Counted from the first letter of the stretch, positions 6,410-14,756 are shown. The stretch is DNA of 19,226 nucleotides from Gp6-AA40 sp036274155 (GCA_036274155.1 DASUGH010000001.1:1-19226); one strand, 5' to 3'. The notes: generated from the letters alone by a model not told the origin. Numbers and translations: made by a program.

Positions 6410-6694
6410 ATGGCGAAGCGGAAGAGATTGGCCACTGGCGAGCCGCGCGAGACGGTGCGCGGCAGCGACTCGACGTTTCTTCGCTCCGCCGAACTTCTCG
6501 GCCGCATGATCGGATCGCTGCAGCGCCGGCTGCGCGCGGCAGCCGCGCGAATGGCACCGGAGGCATCGTCTCTCCAGTCGAGCAGAAAGACCCTCGAATC
6601 CAGACAGCAACATCGGCGCATCGTGACGACCACGCCAACGCACAAGGCATCTTCCGCCTCCGGCCAGTCGGCAAAGAGCTCGCGGCCGAAATAG
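6410..6694 (+). CDS. Small basic hypothetical protein (94 residues)
   Basis: I do not recognise this protein. It begins MAKRKRLATG, has a central segment DSTFLRSAELLGRMIGSLQR (20-39) that could form an amphipathic helix, and ends in a Ser/Thr/Lys/Arg-rich, probably disordered tail. There is no signal peptide or membrane segment. The case for it being real is the perfect AGGAGG 8 nt before the ATG and its fit between the divergent M61-A gene and the FAD-oxidase gene (43-nt gap). The pattern of Lys/Arg clusters with one helix could suit a nucleic-acid- or membrane-surface-binding role, but nothing specific supports that. The codon-biased tail and high GC leave open that it is a spurious frame. 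Confidence 0.55.
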   Translation: MAKRKRLATGEPRETVRGSDSTFLRSAELLGRMIGSLQRRLRAAAARMAPEASSLQSSRKTLESRQQHRRIVTTTPTHKASSASGQSAKSSRPK

Positions 6695-6737
6695 ACTACC
6701 CGCCGATCGCGCGCTCGCGCGCACACGCAGGAGAATC

Positions 6738-8282
6738 GTGGTGCGTCACCGCATCAAAGCCCGCGCGCCGCGTGATGCGGCTGCCCCCCGAGTGTTCGAC
6801 GATGCGGACACGCTGTCGTCGTTCTCGAGCGACGCGGCGCACGTCGGCGGCGGCTTCGCCACGGGGGTCGCATTTCCAAGGACCGAAGCCGAGGTATCGG
6901 CGCTCGTGACCACGGCGCGCCGGGTACTGCCGGTGGGCGCGCAATCGTCGCTCACCGGAGGCGCGACTCCGCGCGGCGACCTCGTCGTGAGCACACGCTC
7001 GCTGCAGGCGATTGGAATGCCTTCCGGCGGGCAGGTGCGGGTTGGTGCCGGCGTGCCTGTTTCTACCCTGCAGCAGCACCTGGCCGGCGAACGCTTGTTC
7101 TACCCTCCAGCGCCGACGTTCGAAGGTGCATTCCTGGGCGGGACGATCGCCACCAACGCGGCCGGGCCGTACACTTTCAAATACGGTTCCACGCGGCCCT
7201 GGGTGTCGGCCATTTCAGTGGTGCTCGCCAACGGCGATGTGCTCGATATCGAGCGAGGCGCGGTCAGCGCATCGCCGGCGGGCCGAATCGACATCGAGCG
7301 CACGTCCGGCGACATCGTCTCGGTGCCGCTCCCCTCCTATGTGATGCCCGACGTCGTCAAGCTCTCAGCCGGGTATTTCGGACGGTGCGAGGCGGCGGAT
7401 CTCATCGATCTCTTCATCGGCTCTGAAGGTACGCTCGGCGTGATCGTCGAAGCGTCGGTTCGCGTGGCGAGCCGGCCGCGGCGGTGTGTGGCGCTCGTCG
7501 AGTGCCAGAGCGATACGCAGGCGGTGGCAGTCACCCGTGACCTCAGGCTGCACGCAGCGGAGGCGTGGGCCGGACGCGGGCCGCTCGACGTCGCCGCGGT
7601 CGAGTACATCGACGACTGCGCGCTGGCGGTGCTGCCGGACGAGGCATTCGCTCGTGCGGGGGTCAACCGTCCCGGCCCCGGGGCGGCGTTGCTGCTCGTG
7701 CAGATCGAATTCCAGGATGACGAGGACGCCTCGCTCGCCGCCTTCGACCGCCTGCTGCAGGACTGCGGCGTTCGGATGAGCCCGCGCGTCGCCGTCGTGG
7801 GCGACGAGCGCGGCGCCAGGCAGTTGATCGAGCTGCGCGAGGCGGTGTCGGCAGCGGTCAACGCGCTCGTCGGCGCCGCCAAAGCAGCGCATCCCGCAAT
7901 CGAGAAAACAGCCGGCGACATGATCGTGCCGTTCGAGCAGGTGTTGGAATCGATTGCCGTGTACCGGAAGGCGTTCGAACGGCGGCAACTGCGCTACGCG
8001 ATCTGGGGACACATCTCCGACGGCAACCTTCATCCGAACGTGCTTCCGCAACGCCTCGAAGACGTCGAGCGCGGACGCGAGGCGCTCCTCGAGATTGCTG
8101 CGGCGATCACGGCCCTCGGCGGCGCGCCGCTGGCCGAGCACGGAGTGGGCCGCAGCCCGCTCAAGCAGCGACTGCTGCGTGAGCTGTATGGCGAATCCGG
8201 GATCGAGCAGATGCGCGCCGTCAAACGAGCGCTGGATCCCGAGTGGAAGATGTCGCCCGGCGTCTTGTTTCCAGAGCGATGA
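6738..8282 (+). CDS. FAD-linked oxidase, GlcD / D-lactate dehydrogenase type
   Basis: A 514-residue flavoprotein of the VAO/PCMH family. The FAD-binding part includes LPVGAQSSLTGGATPRGD (64-81), GAFLGGTIATNAAGPYTFKYGSTRPWV (130-156; described by its GGTIATNAAG core) and GSEGTLGVI (228-236). The substrate-cap domain has the WGHISDGNLHPN histidine motif (423-434) and EHGVG (467-471), and ends with LDPEWKMSPGVLF. Relatives oxidise 2-hydroxy acids such as D-lactate or glycolate to the 2-oxo acid, usually passing electrons to the respiratory chain or a partner protein. No GlcE/GlcF or Fe-S partner is next to it, so a single-subunit dehydrogenase is likely. Two adjacent GTG codons (6738, 6741) are possible starts; AGGAGA at 6729-6734 is better spaced for 6741. 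It may be co-transcribed with the small ORF before it. Confidence 0.92.
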   Translation: MVRHRIKARAPRDAAAPRVFDDADTLSSFSSDAAHVGGGFATGVAFPRTEAEVSALVTTARRVLPVGAQSSLTGGATPRGDLVVSTRSLQAIGMPSGGQVRVGAGVPVSTLQQHLAGERLFYPPAPTFEGAFLGGTIATNAAGPYTFKYGSTRPWVSAISVVLANGDVLDIERGAVSASPAGRIDIERTSGDIVSVPLPSYVMPDVVKLSAGYFGRCEAADLIDLFIGSEGTLGVIVEASVRVASRPRRCVALVECQSDTQAVAVTRDLRLHAAEAWAGRGPLDVAAVEYIDDCALAVLPDEAFARAGVNRPGPGAALLLVQIEFQDDEDASLAAFDRLLQDCGVRMSPRVAVVGDERGARQLIELREAVSAAVNALVGAAKAAHPAIEKTAGDMIVPFEQVLESIAVYRKAFERRQLRYAIWGHISDGNLHPNVLPQRLEDVERGREALLEIAAAITALGGAPLAEHGVGRSPLKQRLLRELYGESGIEQMRAVKRALDPEWKMSPGVLFPER

Positions 8283-8284
8283 CG

Positions 8285-8332
8285 CTCTTCCTTCCTTCTT
8301 CCTTCTTTCCTCCTTCCTTCTTTCTTCTTCTC
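8285..8332 (+). repeat. 48-nt uninterrupted homopyrimidine tract at a convergent junction
   Basis: Every base from 8285 to 8332 on the plus strand is C or T, built from CTTC/CTTT-like units. It fills the whole gap between the FAD-oxidase stop (8282) and the stop of the minus-strand membrane-protein gene (8331). No stem-loop terminator is present here. Mirror-like homopurine/homopyrimidine DNA can form triplex structures, but no role is shown. Confidence 0.85.
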
Positions 8333-8918
8333 AAAACATCAGGCTGATCGCCGACACGCCGAGGCCAGCCGTGAGCAGCCACAACGTTGCCGTCGCCGCC
8401 GTGCCCGATTCGGGAGTCGTCGCGCTCGTCGCATGGCCACCGATGCGCTGCTGAGCCGTGAACGCGGACGCGAGCGCTCCGAGCAGCAGGAGCCAGCCGG
8501 CGGCCATGGCAGCGCGCGAGGCAACCGATGCCGCGCCAAGGCGGGCGACGAAGATCGCGACCGACGCCACCCACCCGACGAGTGCCGTCGCCGCCAGCAT
8601 TCGCAGGCGGGCGATTTCGCGATCCACCGCCTGCCGCCGAAGCTCGAGACGCATCGCTTCCTCGGCGCGCCGCCGCTGCTCGTCGAGCTGCGCCCGTTCG
8701 ATCTCGAGCCGCGCATGGTCGCGTTCGAACGCTTCTTTGAGCGCCGCCACGACAACGTTGGTCAGCCGTGCCTCGAGCTGGCCGGCAAGGCCCGACATCG
8801 CACTTGGATGCGTGATCACACCTTCGCGCGGCGGCGCCGGCTCGCCCGTCATCCGCTTGGCAACCGCCCGCAGCGCCATCACTGTGTCGAACGCCTTCAC
8901 CACGGCACCGAAATTCAT
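8331..8918 (-). CDS. Hypothetical membrane protein with coiled coil and three TM segments
   Basis: A 195-residue protein that I do not recognise. Residues about 45-105 are a long charged helix (LEIERAQLDEQRRRAEEAMR and flanks), very likely a coiled coil. Three hydrophobic segments follow near 106-126, 136-153 and 175-195, the last ending the protein as ISLMF. A membrane-anchored oligomeric protein with a cytoplasmic coiled coil is the natural reading. The start MNFGAVVKAF at 8918 is chosen over an in-frame ATG 39 nt upstream because GAGGAG lies 6 nt before it. It is the last gene of the minus-strand row containing ferrochelatase, 55 nt after M61-B. Its stop lies in the homopyrimidine tract. 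Confidence 0.75.
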   Translation of the reverse strand: MNFGAVVKAFDTVMALRAVAKRMTGEPAPPREGVITHPSAMSGLAGQLEARLTNVVVAALKEAFERDHARLEIERAQLDEQRRRAEEAMRLELRRQAVDREIARLRMLAATALVGWVASVAIFVARLGAASVASRAAMAAGWLLLLGALASAFTAQQRIGGHATSATTPESGTAATATLWLLTAGLGVSAISLMF

Positions 8919-8973
8919 AGACTCTCCTCGAGCCGGCTCTTCCTGCTCAGCAAGCACACCGGAAACGGCCGCC

Positions 8974-10848
8974 TCATTTCACGCGCACGCGAGAACCCAG
9001 CCAGGCGTCGCGAAATGTCCGCTGGGCGTCGGACAGCGTCTGTCCAGCTTCCTCCGCCGGCACGGCTTGCACCCGCGCGTCCTCGACGAGCACGAGCGAT
9101 GCCGAGACCACCTGACCGCGCCGCTGGAACGTGATCGCAAGTGAATCACCCGGCTTTCGCACCTGCACGGCACGGGTGAACTCGGCCGCGCTGTTCAGCT
9201 TCGTCCCGGCCACTGTCACCAAGACATCGTCGCGCTCGAGGCCGGCCCGGTAGGCCGGCGACTCGAACGGCACTGCGCTCACCACGCGGACACCAGTCGG
9301 CCCATCCTGCAGGCGGAACGCGCCGGCCGTTGCCTGGCCCGCGGCGACACGCCGCACGAGAATGCCGGCGCGTGACAGCAGGTGGGTATAGTCAGCGACC
9401 TCGCGCCCCTCGACGAACCTCGAAAAGAAGTCGTTGGCAAACGCCGGATCGCCCGACACCGTCCCGAGCGCCGACTTCAGGTCGTCGCTGACATAGGGGT
9501 TGTCAACGACGCCGTCCGCGCGGCCACCCGGCTTTCCGTGCCTCTGCCACAGTGCCCGCATGAAGTCGTCGAGTGTGACACGGCTGTCGGAACGGTCGCG
9601 CAGCGTCAGGTCGAGCGCCAGTCCAATCGCCGCTCCCCACGTGTAATACGAGATGTAAGTGTTGTCGAAGCTCGTACGGTCGATCGACGAGGCGGCGTCG
9701 ACGAACGGCGCTAGCTCGCTCATCTCCCGGGCGCTGCGGAACTGCCGCCCGGGAGTGCCGAGCACGGCATCGACGGCCCGCCCGATGTCGGCGGTGAACT
9801 CGCGCAGCGGCGTGCGGGCGGCGCGGCGCATGATGAGGCCCCCGTAGTAGCTCGTGAACCCTTCGGCCAGCCACAACTCCCCGGACATGTTGGCCCGCTC
9901 GAAATCGAACGGCTCGAGCGACTTCGGCCGGATGCGCTCGACGTTCCACGAGTGGAAGAACTCGTGGGCCACGGTATCCAGCAGGTTCATGCGGTTCGAG
10001 CGGAGTGAAGACGGGGACGTGAGGACGGTGCTGTTCCGATGCTCCATCCCGTCGCCGGTGACCCAGGGCAGATAGTCTGCGATGAAGGTGTAGCGGCCGC
10101 CCTCGTATCGGGGATACTCACCCCACACGGCTCCCGTTTCGCGAACGATCTTCTCGACGTCCGCAGCAAACGCGTCGAGCTCCGCGTTGGTACCGTCGTG
10201 ATGCACCGCCAGCCGGAAGGTTTGTCCGCCGCTTTCGGCCAGCTGAAACGTGCGCTCGCTGAACTCGCTGAACTCGGACGGGCTGTCCATCAGGTATTGC
10301 AGATTCGCCGCGCGATACGTGAGCGCATCAGGACCTGGCAGGAGCTGTGTGGCGACTCGCCACGCGGTGCCGGCAGGCCGCTCGAAACGAACGACGATGT
10401 TCCGCTGTTCGAGGCCGCGGGCCCACATCAACGCCGATGGCATGTTGATGTGAGCGTGCGTCGTGTCCACACCGAGGTAGGTTCCGTCGGTGCGGTCGCC
10501 AAAGACACGGTAACTCACCCGCACTGTGCCCGAATGTCCGGAGACCTCCCAGCCGTACGGATCAGGGTGGGTCAGGGACAATGGTCGGCCTGACGCATCG
10601 GACGCGCGCACGTCGAGCACGTTCTTCGCGAACTCGTGCAGGGCATACCGGCCGGGCGACGAGCGGCTCATTCGAAGTTGCAGCGTCCCCTGCGGCAGAT
10701 CGCTGAAGGTTGCGGTCACGTCCATGAAACGATGAACGCGCTCGGCAAAGGAAAGCCTGTACTCGATGGCGTCCTGCTGCGCCGGAATGACAGCGCCAGC
10801 GGCCAGGACGATGAGCGCGGCCAACGAGGCGCGCAACGAAGAACGCAT
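8974..10848 (-). CDS. Secreted M61-family metallopeptidase with PDZ domain (copy B)
   Basis: A 624-residue exported M61 protein. The N-terminus MRSSLRASLAALIVLAAGAV with PAQQ near 22-25 is a clear signal peptide. The catalytic region has GDGMEH (265-270), zinc motif HEFFH (295-299) within HEFFHSWNVERIRP, and Glu329 in LWLAEGFTSYY. A PDZ-like domain lies near 510-590 (ESPAYRAGLERDDVLVTVAG). The same architecture as the M61 at 4477-6312 shows common ancestry. The sequences differ widely outside the catalytic motifs, so this is an old paralogue rather than a recent duplication. All zinc-binding residues are present, so it should be active; the substrate is unknown. It lies 24 nt after the ferrochelatase stop and 55 nt before the coiled-coil membrane-protein gene, consistent with one transcript. 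Confidence 0.93.
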   Translation of the reverse strand: MRSSLRASLAALIVLAAGAVIPAQQDAIEYRLSFAERVHRFMDVTATFSDLPQGTLQLRMSRSSPGRYALHEFAKNVLDVRASDASGRPLSLTHPDPYGWEVSGHSGTVRVSYRVFGDRTDGTYLGVDTTHAHINMPSALMWARGLEQRNIVVRFERPAGTAWRVATQLLPGPDALTYRAANLQYLMDSPSEFSEFSERTFQLAESGGQTFRLAVHHDGTNAELDAFAADVEKIVRETGAVWGEYPRYEGGRYTFIADYLPWVTGDGMEHRNSTVLTSPSSLRSNRMNLLDTVAHEFFHSWNVERIRPKSLEPFDFERANMSGELWLAEGFTSYYGGLIMRRAARTPLREFTADIGRAVDAVLGTPGRQFRSAREMSELAPFVDAASSIDRTSFDNTYISYYTWGAAIGLALDLTLRDRSDSRVTLDDFMRALWQRHGKPGGRADGVVDNPYVSDDLKSALGTVSGDPAFANDFFSRFVEGREVADYTHLLSRAGILVRRVAAGQATAGAFRLQDGPTGVRVVSAVPFESPAYRAGLERDDVLVTVAGTKLNSAAEFTRAVQVRKPGDSLAITFQRRGQVVSASLVLVEDARVQAVPAEEAGQTLSDAQRTFRDAWLGSRVRVK

Positions 10849-10872
10849 GGAGGGATGGTAGCTTGAGGCAGC

Positions 10873-11853
10873 CTACGTACGTCTACCTCCTTCCTCCTTT
10901 GCTATCTCCAGCGGCCTTCCCGTGTAGCGCCCCACCACTCGCAACACCATGTCGGCCATCATCCCGACGAACAGCGGGTCATCGTTGACCGCCTGGGCCC
11001 TCGTCATGGGCAGGCCGATCTCGCGACTGACCTCCGCCGCCTCGTGATCGAGGTCGTACAGCACCTCGATGTGGTCGCAGACGAAACCGACGGGACAGAT
11101 GACGGCGCCCTCGAGGCCGGCGGCGCGCTCGCGCCGCAGGTAGTCACAGACGTCGGGCTCCAGCCAGGGATCTTCCGGGCGGCCGCTCCGGCTCTGATAG
11201 ACGAGCGCCCAGTCGTCGAATCCCGACGCCTCCGCCACGAGCCGCGCCGAGATCTCGAGTTGCTGGCGATAGCGCGACCGCTCGGCCATCGCCAGCGGAA
11301 TGCTGTGCGCCGTACAGACCAGCCGTGCGTGTTGCCGCACCGCTTCCGGCAGCCGCGAACGTGCTTCGCGGACGTGCGCGGCGTTGGCGTCGATGAACGA
11401 CGGATGATCGTACCAGCTGTCCACGTAGGTGACGGCGACATCCGCGTCGCCGGACGCCCGCAGCTCGGCACGCGCGGCCGCGACGTTCTCGCGATACTGC
11501 TGGCAGCTCGAATACGACTGCTGAGCGGCGGCGATGAATCCGATCGCGTGGCGAGCCCCGCTGGCGGACATGGCGCGCAGCGTGTCGGGAAGGAACGGGT
11601 GCCAGTTGCGCATGCCCACGTGCACCGGCAGCGGGTGGCCGGCCGCCGCGAGCCGTGAGCGCAACGCGTCGGCCTGACGCATCGTCAGATCGGTGATCGG
11701 CGACACCCCTCCAAAGAGCTCGTAGTGTCGGGCGACCTCTTCGACGCGCTCGGGCGTGACGCGCCGGCCGCGAAGGACGTTGGCGAGGAAGGGACGGATG
11801 TCGGCAATCCCCTGCGGACCGCCGAAGGAAATGATCAGGACGGAATCGAACAC
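10873..11853 (-). CDS. hemH: Ferrochelatase
   Basis: A 326-residue, probably cytosolic or peripheral enzyme that inserts Fe2+ into a porphyrin at the end of haem synthesis. Family marks: LIISFGGPQG near the start, YELFGGVSPI (44-53), CTAHSIPL (180-187) with the catalytic-type His183, YQSRSGRPEDPWLEPD (219-234), and GFVCDHIEVLYDLDHEA (256-272) with the conserved Glu263. The length is that of the single-domain bacterial enzyme, with no C-terminal extension. Whether the substrate is protoporphyrin IX (HemH) or coproporphyrin III (CpfC) cannot be settled by eye. The GTG at 11853 is the only suitable start near the 33-nt gap; no strong Shine-Dalgarno is seen, so it may be coupled to the gene upstream. 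The 3' end encodes KEEGGRR from a pyrimidine-rich stretch of the plus strand. It sits in the middle of a five-gene row with envelope proteins. Confidence 0.93.
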   Translation of the reverse strand: MFDSVLIISFGGPQGIADIRPFLANVLRGRRVTPERVEEVARHYELFGGVSPITDLTMRQADALRSRLAAAGHPLPVHVGMRNWHPFLPDTLRAMSASGARHAIGFIAAAQQSYSSCQQYRENVAAARAELRASGDADVAVTYVDSWYDHPSFIDANAAHVREARSRLPEAVRQHARLVCTAHSIPLAMAERSRYRQQLEISARLVAEASGFDDWALVYQSRSGRPEDPWLEPDVCDYLRRERAAGLEGAVICPVGFVCDHIEVLYDLDHEAAEVSREIGLPMTRAQAVNDDPLFVGMMADMVLRVVGRYTGRPLEIAKEEGGRRT

Positions 11854-11886
11854 GTCAGTCGCGAGATGGCGAGACGGCGTCAGCTC

Positions 11887-13134
11887 TCAGCGAAAGTCGA
11901 CGCGGTCGATCACCCAGGCGTCGTTCTTCTCAATGAGCTTGAACTCCCAGCGCCGCGGCACCTTCTGTTCCCTGGTATCGCCGACTCGCGGAGTGTAGCG
12001 AAGCTCTCCTCCGCACGACGCGCTCGCGGTAGCCCCTTTCACCTCGATCCTGCACGCGCTGGCGTCGAAGCTCATCGTCTGCGGATCCTTCTGGAGCGCC
12101 GCGCTGAGTGCGCCGACGTTCGCTGACGGATATACCGCTCGGAAACTCGAAAAGTCGCGGGCGTTCAGTGCGTCCCGATATTTGTTGACCGCGTTCTGCA
12201 CCAGCCTGTCGCGCGGAACGACCGCGGACACCGGCGTCGCGGTCGGCGGCGCCGCCGTCGCCACCTCCGAGCTCAGGACCGGCCGCTCGGCGACAGCCGC
12301 GGGCGGAGGTCCCGACGGGAGCGTCGAAGCGCCGGTCGGCGCCGGATTCGGGGCAGGCGACGGCGCGACCGGTGCGGAAGACGAAGACGTGGAACTCGCC
12401 GGAGGTGACGACGTCACCGGTGGCGGAACCGGCGGGCTCGATGCCGCCAGCGTCTCGGGCGACGTAAGGGACGCAGGAGACGGCGTCGGCCCCGTCTCGG
12501 GTCGAATCAGGGCCGGGGTGACGGCCGGCACACGGCTGGCGATCGCGGCGGCATCGCGCGCCCTTTGATCGATCGCCGGATTCGTGACTCCGCGTGCCGC
12601 CGGAGGACTAACCTCCGGTGCCGTCTCGGTCGACCGCACGCGCGCCGTTTGCGCCGTCGCATCTTCGTCGCGCACGTCGGCGCTCGATGGACCCTCTGCG
12701 CGCTGGCCTTCATCCGTTCGTGCCGGCAGCCTGCTCTCGGGTATAACAGGAACGTTTGCCGGTGGCGATCGGTCGGGTTCCACGCTCGGTGACGACAGAT
12801 CCGAGGGATCGTTGGCGCCACGGCTGAGGAGCAGCGGCACCGAGAGCAGTGTGATGACGACGGCGGCAGCGCCGCTGATGATCATCCAGGGCGATGCCTG
12901 GGCACTGGCGCGGCCCTGTGCGAGTGAGGGATGCAGAGCCTGAGGCGCCGAGACTCGCAGCGCGTTCGCGTGGACGGCCTCATGACGGATCGCCTCGTAA
13001 GGCGATGACGCCGTGAGCGGCTCGAAGTCGTGCTCCTCGAAGACAGACTCGCCCTCGGAGTACTCGCCCTCGGAGTCGAAGAGATCCAGCGGATCGTCTT
13101 CGCCCTGGCGTTCGCGACGCGGGTCGTCTTCCAT
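11887..13134 (-). CDS. Single-TM protein with Pro-rich linker and C-terminal NTF2/SnoaL-like domain
   Basis: A 415-residue bitopic protein with no specific name. Order of parts: an acidic N-terminus with SEGEYSEGES (21-30); one hydrophobic helix at about 83-104 (MIISGAAAVVITLLSVPLLL); a long Pro/Ser/Ala/Thr-rich, surely disordered linker (about 105-305); and a compact C-terminal domain (about 310-415). That domain starts VQNAVNKYRDALNARDFSSF and ends WVIDRVDF, which resembles the NTF2/SnoaL cone fold in helix pattern and C-terminal beta ending. Two Cys (361, 374) in the domain could form a disulphide if it is periplasmic. The layout suggests a cytoplasmic N-terminus and a domain held away from the membrane. 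The start at 13134 lies 6 nt after the beta-barrel gene stop. Confidence 0.75.
   Translation of the reverse strand: MEDDPRRERQGEDDPLDLFDSEGEYSEGESVFEEHDFEPLTASSPYEAIRHEAVHANALRVSAPQALHPSLAQGRASAQASPWMIISGAAAVVITLLSVPLLLSRGANDPSDLSSPSVEPDRSPPANVPVIPESRLPARTDEGQRAEGPSSADVRDEDATAQTARVRSTETAPEVSPPAARGVTNPAIDQRARDAAAIASRVPAVTPALIRPETGPTPSPASLTSPETLAASSPPVPPPVTSSPPASSTSSSSAPVAPSPAPNPAPTGASTLPSGPPPAAVAERPVLSSEVATAAPPTATPVSAVVPRDRLVQNAVNKYRDALNARDFSSFRAVYPSANVGALSAALQKDPQTMSFDASACRIEVKGATASASCGGELRYTPRVGDTREQKVPRRWEFKLIEKNDAWVIDRVDFR
13047..13076. repeat. Perfect 15-nt tandem duplication
   Basis: ACTCGCCCTCGGAGT occurs twice head to tail (13047-13061, 13062-13076). In the minus-strand frame it encodes the doubled acidic SEGEY/SEGES motif. 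The lack of drift points to a recent slippage event or selection on the motif. Confidence 0.85.
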
Positions 13135-13140
13135 ATCGAG

Positions 13141-14403
13141 CTACCGGCCGAAGGAGTACTCCACGGCCACCGTCGGTACCCAGCGGGCGGTCAGACCGGC
13201 GGTGGAAAGCCTGCGCAGCACGTTTCCGCTCACCAGCCACGTCGCGCCCGGATTCCACTTGGCGCCGATCACCGTCATGAACCGGCTCCGCGCCTCCTCG
13301 GTTGCGGTGAGGCGGGTCGTGCTCACGCCAGTCACGCCCTGACGCTGGGTCGTGAGTTCCGTGAGCCGCCCGATCTCTCCGAACCTGCCTCCCGTGATCT
13401 CTCCGATCAGCATAAGACGCGGCGTGCCGATGACGGTCACCGCAGCGGCGTAGCTGAGCTCGTCTGAGAGCCCCCCGAAAGCGTACCCAAAGTCTGTGTC
13501 AACTGCTATACGACCGCGCTCCACCGACCAGACGACGCGCGGTTTGAGGGACGCCTCGCCGCTGCCGAGGAGGTTCTCCTCGTCACCGGTCGGCAGTCGA
13601 GCTTCGGCGCCAATGGCGACCCCGTTTCCCGGCGCGCGAAAGACGTTGTATTTGACACGCAGCGCTACGTCGCCAATGCCCGAGGCCGTTCCGGTGGCGC
13701 TCGCCTGGAGCGTTCGAGCGCCGCGGCGGTCTGCCACCCGCTCGCCATTGAGGCTCACGCGGAGCAACGGAAGGGCCGCGCCGACGTCCACACGGTCGCT
13801 GATGCCGTAGTTTCCGGACAATGTCATGCTGTCGGTCCTGATCCGCAACGTCAGTGTCTGCACGTCGAATGTCTCGGGACCGGTGGGCGCGGCAACGGTA
13901 CTGGTCGTGGTAATGAAGGTGCCGTCGGTCAGGCTGCGGCCGTCGATCGCGTCGAACGAGACGTGCTGAAGAGTCACACCAAGGGAGCCGCGCCCCTGGC
14001 CGACGGTCAGCGATCGTTCGGTGAAGAAGGGCCCGAAGCTGTCGCTGGCCCGCTGGACGATGCCGCCGAGGTCGCGGTCGACGCGATACGTGAACCCACT
14101 CGCAGATGAGCCAATTGGCAGCGTGCTCAAGCCGGTGAGCAGCGAATCCGCGATTGTCTCGGCCGTCGCGGCAGCGGCCTGGGCATCCAGGGGCAAGTCT
14201 GTCTCGGCCAGCGACTGATTCGTCATCAGAAAGGTCAACGTCTCGCTGAGCGTGTCCGTCGTCTGGGTCTGCTGCTGCGCCGACGCCGACGCTGGCGTCA
14301 ACGCGAGAAGCGAGACGCACACGAGCACACGTGTATGCGAAATGAGGGCCGCCTGGCGGGATGTCGCATCGTCGAGCTGCGGGAACCGGGTACCAAGGAT
14401 CAT
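13141..14403 (-). CDS. Outer-membrane beta-barrel protein (transporter/MetA-phenol-type)
   Basis: A 420-residue exported protein. After the likely start MILGTRFPQL comes a signal peptide (HTRVLVCVSLLALTPASASAQ, about 22-42). A helical spacer follows, and then from about residue 100 a run of alternating beta strands typical of a barrel, for example LTLRIRTDSMTLSGNYGISD and GDVALRVKYNVFR. The final residues VAVEYSFGR end in an aromatic-X pattern like an outer-membrane insertion signal. The mix of strands and the ISDRVDVGAALPLL segment resemble the loosely defined MetA-pathway/transporter barrel families. No substrate can be given. The frame is open to 14505; I prefer the ATG at 14403 because it places the signal peptide near the N-terminus, though no good Shine-Dalgarno supports it. 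It is the first gene of the five-gene minus-strand row and diverges from the cytochrome c peroxidase gene. Confidence 0.8.
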   Translation of the reverse strand: MILGTRFPQLDDATSRQAALISHTRVLVCVSLLALTPASASAQQQTQTTDTLSETLTFLMTNQSLAETDLPLDAQAAAATAETIADSLLTGLSTLPIGSSASGFTYRVDRDLGGIVQRASDSFGPFFTERSLTVGQGRGSLGVTLQHVSFDAIDGRSLTDGTFITTTSTVAAPTGPETFDVQTLTLRIRTDSMTLSGNYGISDRVDVGAALPLLRVSLNGERVADRRGARTLQASATGTASGIGDVALRVKYNVFRAPGNGVAIGAEARLPTGDEENLLGSGEASLKPRVVWSVERGRIAVDTDFGYAFGGLSDELSYAAAVTVIGTPRLMLIGEITGGRFGEIGRLTELTTQRQGVTGVSTTRLTATEEARSRFMTVIGAKWNPGATWLVSGNVLRRLSTAGLTARWVPTVAVEYSFGR

Positions 14404-14756
14404 CGTGAGCAGGTCGCCTTCTCCACGGCGGGCTTGCCGTTCTTCATGAGCGATCGTACTCCACCCCAAGGTGGATGTCGCTTGGGGCGAGGGCGCCGGC
14501 CGCACGATATCTGCCAGCTTGCCGCGCCTTCAGTGGCAAGGCAAGCGAGTACGCGCCTGCTGAACAATTTCGCGGGACGATGCGTGAATCCGTGCGCAAG
14601 GTCCTTGTCAGACAGCAGGATGCAGGCGAACGGCCTCGATCGTCTACGGGTGACACGCCGCCGCAGATTGCGCGACGAGACCAGGACAACTTTCGCTGGC
14701 CCGGGCACGTCCAATTGGTCCAGTTCGGTGTCTAATTACGGGAAGAGCCGCGAAGC
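14404..14756. promoter_or_regulatory. Divergent intergenic region with nested inverted repeats
   Basis: This 353-nt stretch separates the minus-strand barrel gene from the plus-strand peroxidase gene and should hold both promoters. I see no convincing gene in it. TCCACC/GGTGGA (14460-14465 / 14470-14475) and CCCCAAG/CTTGGGG (14464-14470 / 14481-14487) are inverted repeats sharing a half-arm, so only one can form at a time. A further CTTGCC/GGCAAG pair lies at 14518-14540, and a CCAATTGG palindrome at 14711-14718. A TAATTA at 14733-14738 could be part of a -10 box for the peroxidase gene, but no matching -35 is evident. Confidence 0.4.

Noticed and set aside
10875..10882. ACGTACGT palindrome at the ferrochelatase stop
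   Set aside because: Only 8 bp, overlapping the stop codon, without supporting context.
14400..14714. Minus-strand frame in the divergent region
   Set aside because: Overlaps the barrel-gene start region, has no Shine-Dalgarno and no family resemblance.
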